Source: Roseofilum casamattae BLCC-M143
Lineage (GTDB): Bacteria > Cyanobacteriota > Cyanobacteriia > Cyanobacteriales > Desertifilaceae
Assembly (NCBI RefSeq): GCF_030068455.1
Contig: NZ_JAQOSQ010000004.1
Span: 186,001-250,000, forward strand
Length of the DNA: 64,000 nucleotides
Direction: 5' to 3'
How positions within the stretch are numbered: the first letter of the stretch is position 1; each line of letters opens with the position of its first letter. A program made the translations under genes and the position numbers. Shown here piece by piece: positions 59,973-64,000 of this stretch. The notes below the pieces were generated by a model that worked only from the letters and a program-made list of their open reading frames with translations, ran no database searches and was not told the origin of the DNA.

Positions 59973-61511
59973 ATGAGCAAGTCTACTGACTCTAAGTCAT
60001 CTCCTCAAGTATTAGTGGTTGATGATGTACCTGACAATCTACATTTGCTCAAAACGATTTTACAGCAGCATGGCTATCATGTTCGTGTCGCCGCCAATGG
60101 CCAATTTGCTCTGAGAAGTTTAGATTATTTTCATCCCGATCTGATTTTGCTCGATATTATGATGCCGGAAATGAGCGGGTATACCTTTTGCCAAAAGCTG
60201 AAAAATAATCCACGCACTTCAGATATTCCGGTTATTTTTGTCAGCGCACTTCAAGATGGCATTGATAAAGCCAGAGCATTTCAAATTGGAGGAGCAGATT
60301 ATTTAACCAAGCCATTTCAAGTGGAAGAGCTTTTAGCTCGAGTTAAGCATCATCTTTCTCTGCGCCACTTGCAAATCGAACTACAGAGAAAAAATCAAGT
60401 TCTCGAAGCTCAAAATGACCAATTACAACAAAATCAACGAGATATGAGCTTAATGCTTGATATCACTCGAATTATTAATAAAGTTTTTGATATTAACTCA
60501 GCGATTTCGGAAGTATTAGATCGAGTTCGTCAGCATATTGCTTGGGACTATGCTGAAGCTTGGATACCGAATCGGGAAAAAACCGAGTTAGGCTATATCC
60601 CCTGTCGAATGGCAAGCCATCATCGTTTTAAAACATTTCAGGCAATTAGCTCCCAGATGGTATTTCAGTGGAATCAAGGATTGCCGGGCAAGATCTGGCA
60701 ATCTCAAGAAGCTGAGTGGATTGAAGATTGTTGTTGTAAATACAATCCTGTTTTTTTACGTCAAGAAATAGCTTGTGAAGTTGGTTTTAAGTCATTGTTT
60801 GGCGTACCGATTATTTCTAATAGCGAAGTGTTATGTATTCTAATTTTTTATCAGACCGAGCAGCAAAGTTATCATCCTAATTTAGTGAGACTGATCCAAT
60901 CGGTAGTGACGCAACTGGCTTCTCCGTTGGAGAAATCAAAGTTGTATCAGAAATTGGAGGAAGCCAATCACGAACTAGAGCAACTGGCCCATCGAGATGG
61001 ACTGACGAAGGTGGCGAATCGGCGACGATTTGATAATATTATGGACAAAGAATGGTTGCGCCTGAAGCGCGAGAATGGATGGTTATCATTAATGCTATGC
61101 GATGTGGATTATTTTAAAAAGTATAACGATCGCTACGGACATTTGGCTGGCGATCGCTGTTTAATTGAAATAGCGAAAGTGTTGAGCGATTCTGCAAGAA
61201 GACCGGCCGATTTAGTCGCACGATATGGAGGTGAAGAATTTGCAATTATTTTACCCAATACCGATCGTAAGGGTGCCTTAACAGTCGCAATTTTGTTACA
61301 AGAGAGCATCGATCGCTTAAGCATTCCCCATCAAGATTCAGATGTGGCCAATCATGTTACCTTAAGTTTGGGAATTAATTGCGCGATTCCCTCAGAGAGC
61401 TTATCGATCGCGGAATTTATTGATGGAGCCGATCGCGCCCTATATCAGGCCAAACAATCCGGACGCAACCGATTTTACTGCAATAGTTTTACGCGAGAGA
61501 GGGATAATTAA
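59973..61511 (+). CDS. Response regulator with GAF and GGDEF domains
   Basis: This protein has 512 residues from ATG 59973 (an upstream TTG adds 10). The receiver, about 10-130, has Asp in LILLDIMMPEMSG and Lys in YLTKPF. A coiled coil (QRKNQVLEAQNDQLQQNQRDM) leads to a GAF domain (about 165-335, WIEDCCCKYNPVF) and a GGDEF domain with intact ARYGGEEFAIIL. The inhibitory I-site RPAD lies five residues before the motif, so c-di-GMP feedback is expected. Activity is probably controlled by phosphorylation and by the GAF ligand. No kinase gene is adjacent. Confidence 0.94.
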   Translation: MSKSTDSKSSPQVLVVDDVPDNLHLLKTILQQHGYHVRVAANGQFALRSLDYFHPDLILLDIMMPEMSGYTFCQKLKNNPRTSDIPVIFVSALQDGIDKARAFQIGGADYLTKPFQVEELLARVKHHLSLRHLQIELQRKNQVLEAQNDQLQQNQRDMSLMLDITRIINKVFDINSAISEVLDRVRQHIAWDYAEAWIPNREKTELGYIPCRMASHHRFKTFQAISSQMVFQWNQGLPGKIWQSQEAEWIEDCCCKYNPVFLRQEIACEVGFKSLFGVPIISNSEVLCILIFYQTEQQSYHPNLVRLIQSVVTQLASPLEKSKLYQKLEEANHELEQLAHRDGLTKVANRRRFDNIMDKEWLRLKRENGWLSLMLCDVDYFKKYNDRYGHLAGDRCLIEIAKVLSDSARRPADLVARYGGEEFAIILPNTDRKGALTVAILLQESIDRLSIPHQDSDVANHVTLSLGINCAIPSESLSIAEFIDGADRALYQAKQSGRNRFYCNSFTRERDN

Positions 61512-61597
61512 TCTTAAGGGCGATCGTACTCTCACTCCTTCGCTTAAAATAAGATATCATCTTTGATGCGATATTATATTAACTCTACTAGCTCTTC

Positions 61598-62734
61598 ATG
61601 CTCGATCGAATTGCTCAAGCGTTTGCAGATAAAGACTATCGCACGGCACAACGTTTGCTGAAAAATTTGTTGCACCAAGACCCGAAAAACCTCTGGGGAC
61701 AGTTCTATGCGGGACGATTATATGAAGAGCGAGGCAAACCAGACCTAGCCGAATCGATTTATCGACGACTTTTGCGCCAGGCAGAACATCCAAAACTCGC
61801 GAGTCAGGCTCGTTCTGGATTGAAGCGCATTCAAGATCGGCAGCAGCAAGCCGAGCGCAAACAGCGAGAGAATGCATTGTCACGAGCACGACAAGACCCG
61901 AACCAAAGTCAACCCGGACTCTTGATTATTGAGCCGGTTGTTGGGGAGGCTCGAAAAGCTGCCGTGCAAGAGTTTGCTCGGATTATGAAACTCGATCTGT
62001 ATGGGGCAGGACGACAGCTTCCCGGACGGTTCTGGCGTTTGCAGCGAACGGGAGCTGTGGGCGAGTTAGCCGTATACGGCCGTGAATTACAAGCAGCCGG
62101 AATTCCCGCATTTTGGGTCGATCTGCAAACGATTGAAAAGATTCGTGTCTTTCGCGTACAATCGATTCAAGAGATTGCAAGTGCGGTGAGCGTACTCTGT
62201 CGCGATGAATCCGACCGACTGGGCAGTTTTAAATTTAAGTGGTCGGAAGTTGCCCAACAAGTTCGGGGACGCTTGCCCATTTTTGAATCAGTGGCCGTGT
62301 TAGATGGCAAAGGAAAATACGATCGCGTCGAACAGACTCAAGATTACGTGTACTTGTGCGATTTGCACCTTCCCCATCGGAATTCTCTGTTGCGATTTTG
62401 CGATCGCGCGTTTGAATTCCATAATAGCCCTAGACTAGTGCCCGAAACCACTCCCTTAGCGCAACTGAGCAACCGCCTACAGTGGAATGCTTTAATGGAG
62501 TTTGCCGGCCGAGAATTGCCGGATATTCCGATCTGGTCTGAGTTTACGCCGTTTGCCGAAATGGTTTTACAAGAAGCTCAAATCATTGCTAACCCGAGAG
62601 ACTTATTTGGGGAGATTCAGCCTCATATTGACGTTATTCGCCGAGCCGAAACCGATTGGGATCGAGCCTTTGCTCTCTATACTGGCTCGGCTTATGTTCG
62701 CTATGGATTCAAAAACATGGATAATGGACAATAG
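61598..62734 (+). CDS. TPR-containing conserved protein of unknown function
   Basis: This 378-residue protein starts with two TPR-like helices (DKDYRTAQRLLKNLLHQDPKN, GQFYAGRLYEERGKPDLAESIYRRLL), then a charged linker. A larger domain (about 105-370) holds LLIIEPVVGEARKAAVQEFARIM and YVYLCDLHLPHRNSLLRFCDRAF. I know no family name. The last codons (M-D-N-G-Q-stop) read through an inverted repeat that overlaps the gene end, so the natural C-terminus may have been replaced. Confidence 0.75.
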   Translation: MLDRIAQAFADKDYRTAQRLLKNLLHQDPKNLWGQFYAGRLYEERGKPDLAESIYRRLLRQAEHPKLASQARSGLKRIQDRQQQAERKQRENALSRARQDPNQSQPGLLIIEPVVGEARKAAVQEFARIMKLDLYGAGRQLPGRFWRLQRTGAVGELAVYGRELQAAGIPAFWVDLQTIEKIRVFRVQSIQEIASAVSVLCRDESDRLGSFKFKWSEVAQQVRGRLPIFESVAVLDGKGKYDRVEQTQDYVYLCDLHLPHRNSLLRFCDRAFEFHNSPRLVPETTPLAQLSNRLQWNALMEFAGRELPDIPIWSEFTPFAEMVLQEAQIIANPRDLFGEIQPHIDVIRRAETDWDRAFALYTGSAYVRYGFKNMDNGQ

Positions 62735-62765
62735 ATTCCGCAACATACCATTGTCCATTATCCAT
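62717..62765. repeat. 16-bp inverted repeat overlapping a gene end
   Basis: ATGGATAATGGACAAT (62717-62732) is exactly inverted at 62750-62765 across a 17-base loop. The left arm encodes the last five residues and part of the stop codon of the preceding gene. It may act as a terminator or be a mobile small repeat. Confidence 0.7.
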
Positions 62766-62794
62766 TCTTTATTGTATTTCCGGGTTTCGCAATT

Positions 62795-63292
62795 CTAGGT
62801 TTTCACCTTACGAGCTAGCTCCAGGAAGCTACCCATATTCGCCCCCGGACGACGACGACCTTTAGTCCCAACATTCATAAACTTGCTGGCAAACATAGAC
62901 TCGGTGGTCAAGCTTACTTCTGCAACCGGTTGGGGAGGAGCGGACGCTGGAGGAATTACTGGAGAAGTTACTGGAGTTACAATAACCTCTTGAATCACAG
63001 GAGCTAGCTCTGGCTGTTTTTTCAAACCTCTAAAGGTTTTCTGTCTCTTCGGTGGTTCTACTCGAACAGAAACGGGAGTTGCCTCCTCTGCTGCTGGAAC
63101 TGGCACTAGAGCCGCAGTTGTTGCTTTTGCTACTGGAGCGATGTCAGTCGTTGTCGCTTTCACGATCGCAGCAGAAGCTTGCGGAACTTCGGGAGCCGGA
63201 GCAGTTGCAGTGCTGGTTGGAGCATCACCAATTTCAATCTGAAACTGCGAATCTTTTGTTTTGCCTCCCAATAAGTTTTGTAGGAATGCCAT
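62795..63292 (-). CDS. Low-complexity conserved protein with a basic C-terminal motif
   Basis: This 165-residue protein has a proline/alanine/threonine/valine-rich middle (about 25-130) that is probably disordered. The ends are ordered: MAFLQNLLGGKTKDSQFQIEIGDA at the start, and SMFASKFMNVGTKGRRRPGANMGSFLELARKVKT at the end, of which the RRRPG-xx-GSFLELARK part looks conserved. I recall similar endings in other cyanobacterial hypothetical proteins. An HLR1 sequence lies about 104 bases upstream. Function unknown, but the upstream box hints at light-dependent expression. Confidence 0.75.
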   Translation of the reverse strand: MAFLQNLLGGKTKDSQFQIEIGDAPTSTATAPAPEVPQASAAIVKATTTDIAPVAKATTAALVPVPAAEEATPVSVRVEPPKRQKTFRGLKKQPELAPVIQEVIVTPVTSPVIPPASAPPQPVAEVSLTTESMFASKFMNVGTKGRRRPGANMGSFLELARKVKT

Positions 63293-63395
63293 ATAAATTA
63301 AGTTCTCCTAATAATTTCGAGTTATCCATCAACAATACGCTTCATTACAAATTTTAAGTTTTGTTGGGATCTCGGACAAGATACGCTCATTTTTC

Positions 63396-63413
63396 GTTAC
63401 ATTTCTTTACAAT
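63396..63413 (+). promoter_or_regulatory. Second perfect HLR1 box
   Basis: GTTACATTTCTTTACAAT matches the HLR1/RpaB consensus at all defined positions. It lies 104 bases upstream of the minus-strand 165-residue gene, in the opposite orientation to the one usual relative to a target promoter. It is the only box-like site in this gap. Confidence 0.5.
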
Positions 63414-63506
63414 ACGGGGAAATAAGGTCTAATCTGCTGTAGTTTAGGACGGAGTTAGGAGCGATCGCATTACTTTATATAAGTAAGACATTCCCTATTC
63501 CCTCTC

Positions 63507-63551
63507 AAACTTCAGAGAGAGATCCGGCAAGCGAACCTCTCTCTGAAGTTT
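63507..63551. terminator. 15-bp perfect hairpin downstream of the ycf65 gene
   Basis: AAACTTCAGAGAGAG (63507-63521) pairs perfectly with CTCTCTCTGAAGTTT (63537-63551) around a 15-base loop, 50 bases after the stop of the minus-strand Ycf65 gene. It may end that transcript, though no T-run follows. Confidence 0.5.
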
Positions 63552-63600
63552 ATTCTGCCTGGGTCGATCGCCTAGCTGCAGCTGGCTATTGGACAAAGCT

Positions 63601-63900
63601 TCAACTGCTACCAATAAATTCCACTTCCGGAAATTTACTTTGAGCTTCTGACATGGGCCGTCTTTTGCCCTCCTCTTGCCAGTAGTTAATCACTTCCGTT
63701 GCTTTGTTGAGTAACCCGATGCGATCGGGTTCATTGATCCAGTTTTTCTCTTCTAGTTGACCTTTGAGTTCTTCCCAAGCGTCATTCCGGGGCCAAAAGA
63801 AATAGCAGGTGAGGGGGCTACTTCCCTTCCCAACTACGTGATCGACGGCGATGGCAACGTTATCCTCTAACCAAAGGACTTTTAATTGAAATTTTGACAA
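63601..63900 (-). CDS. ycf65: Ribosomal small-subunit protein PSRP-3/Ycf65
   Basis: This 99-residue protein starts at TTG 63900 with a GGAGG ribosome site five bases upstream, which decides the start. The family signatures are all present: [50 protein letters not shown] and [18 protein letters not shown]-3 is a conserved 30S component of cyanobacteria and plastids (ycf65 in red-algal plastids). The protein is full length. Confidence 0.95.
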   Translation of the reverse strand: MSKFQLKVLWLEDNVAIAVDHVVGKGSSPLTCYFFWPRNDAWEELKGQLEEKNWINEPDRIGLLNKATEVINYWQEEGKRRPMSEAQSKFPEVEFIGSS

Positions 63901-64000
63901 TCAAGCCTCCAACAGTATATTTTCATTAAACAGATGCGATCGCTTATTTTACCGTAATTCGATCGCATTTGCTTCAGGAAATTGAGAATTGATTCGATAG

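Noticed and set aside
1-64000. CRISPR arrays, prophage and full insertion sequences
   Set aside because: I saw no regularly spaced direct repeats, no phage structural genes and no transposase ORF in the window.

Overview
The window is chromosomal DNA of a cyanobacterium. It carries psaF-psaJ of photosystem I, a PSRP-3/Ycf65 ribosomal protein, the two-domain arginine dihydrolase ArgZ/AgrE, an RRM protein of the cyanobacterial Rbp type, PEP-CTERM and CHAT-TPR proteins, and very many copies of the palindrome GCGATCGC (HIP1). The many multidomain sensors, the cAMP and c-di-GMP enzymes and the small dispersed repeats suggest a large-genome, probably filamentous, member of the phylum. The genus cannot be fixed from sequence alone.

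Layout. 0-5 kb: end of a histidine kinase, a rhodanese, a NYN/LabA-like protein, and argZ/agrE. 5-11 kb: an operon of a 1594-residue hybrid kinase followed by a receiver-kinase, with a CRP-like site upstream. 11-15 kb: a saccharopine-dehydrogenase-like oxidoreductase, a Uma2 nuclease and a CDF metal transporter followed by three evenly spaced DnaA-box sequences. 15-23 kb: signalling genes, namely an adenylate cyclase behind a short leader ORF, a sensor kinase with a possible bilin-binding GAF domain, and an overlapping receiver-GGDEF-EAL protein. 23-31 kb: a surface-polysaccharide cluster (flippase-like protein, GT39, GT2, GT4, CDP-paratose-epimerase-like SDR, WecG/TagA, FkbM methyltransferase). 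31-36 kb: housekeeping genes (gamma-glutamylcyclotransferase-like, HEAT-repeat protein, lysC, queA).

35.9-39.8 kb is the most unusual island. It is AT-rich and lacks HIP1. It holds a NodU/TobZ-type carbamoyltransferase, preceded by a 97-residue Cys/His-containing protein with its own intrinsic terminator. Divergent from these is a compact STAND (NB-ARC) ATPase with an N-terminal helix-turn-helix. The shared promoter region contains a duplicated element. The arrangement of a small, highly expressed product, a leaky terminator and then a modifying enzyme looks like a peptide or small-metabolite modification locus.

40-48 kb: a possible serine-hydrolase-fold protein, an LD-carboxypeptidase, an RRM protein, tRNA-Pro(UGG), a GNAT enzyme, tsaD, and psaFJ with a perfect RpaB (HLR1) box lying inside tsaD. 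48-64 kb: a 1649-residue TPR-CHAT protein, a PEP-CTERM protein, a class I aminotransferase, a thioredoxin, two alpha/beta hydrolases, a long-tailed ferredoxin, a receiver-GAF-GGDEF regulator and Ycf65.

Two near-identical 151-bp MITE-like elements lie in opposite orientation at 23.2 and 48.4 kb, and one supplies the stop codon of a neighbouring gene. The signalling genes together encode cAMP synthesis, a candidate cAMP-receptor site and two c-di-GMP enzymes. This suggests that surface behaviour (motility, polysaccharide) is a regulated output, but that link is inference.
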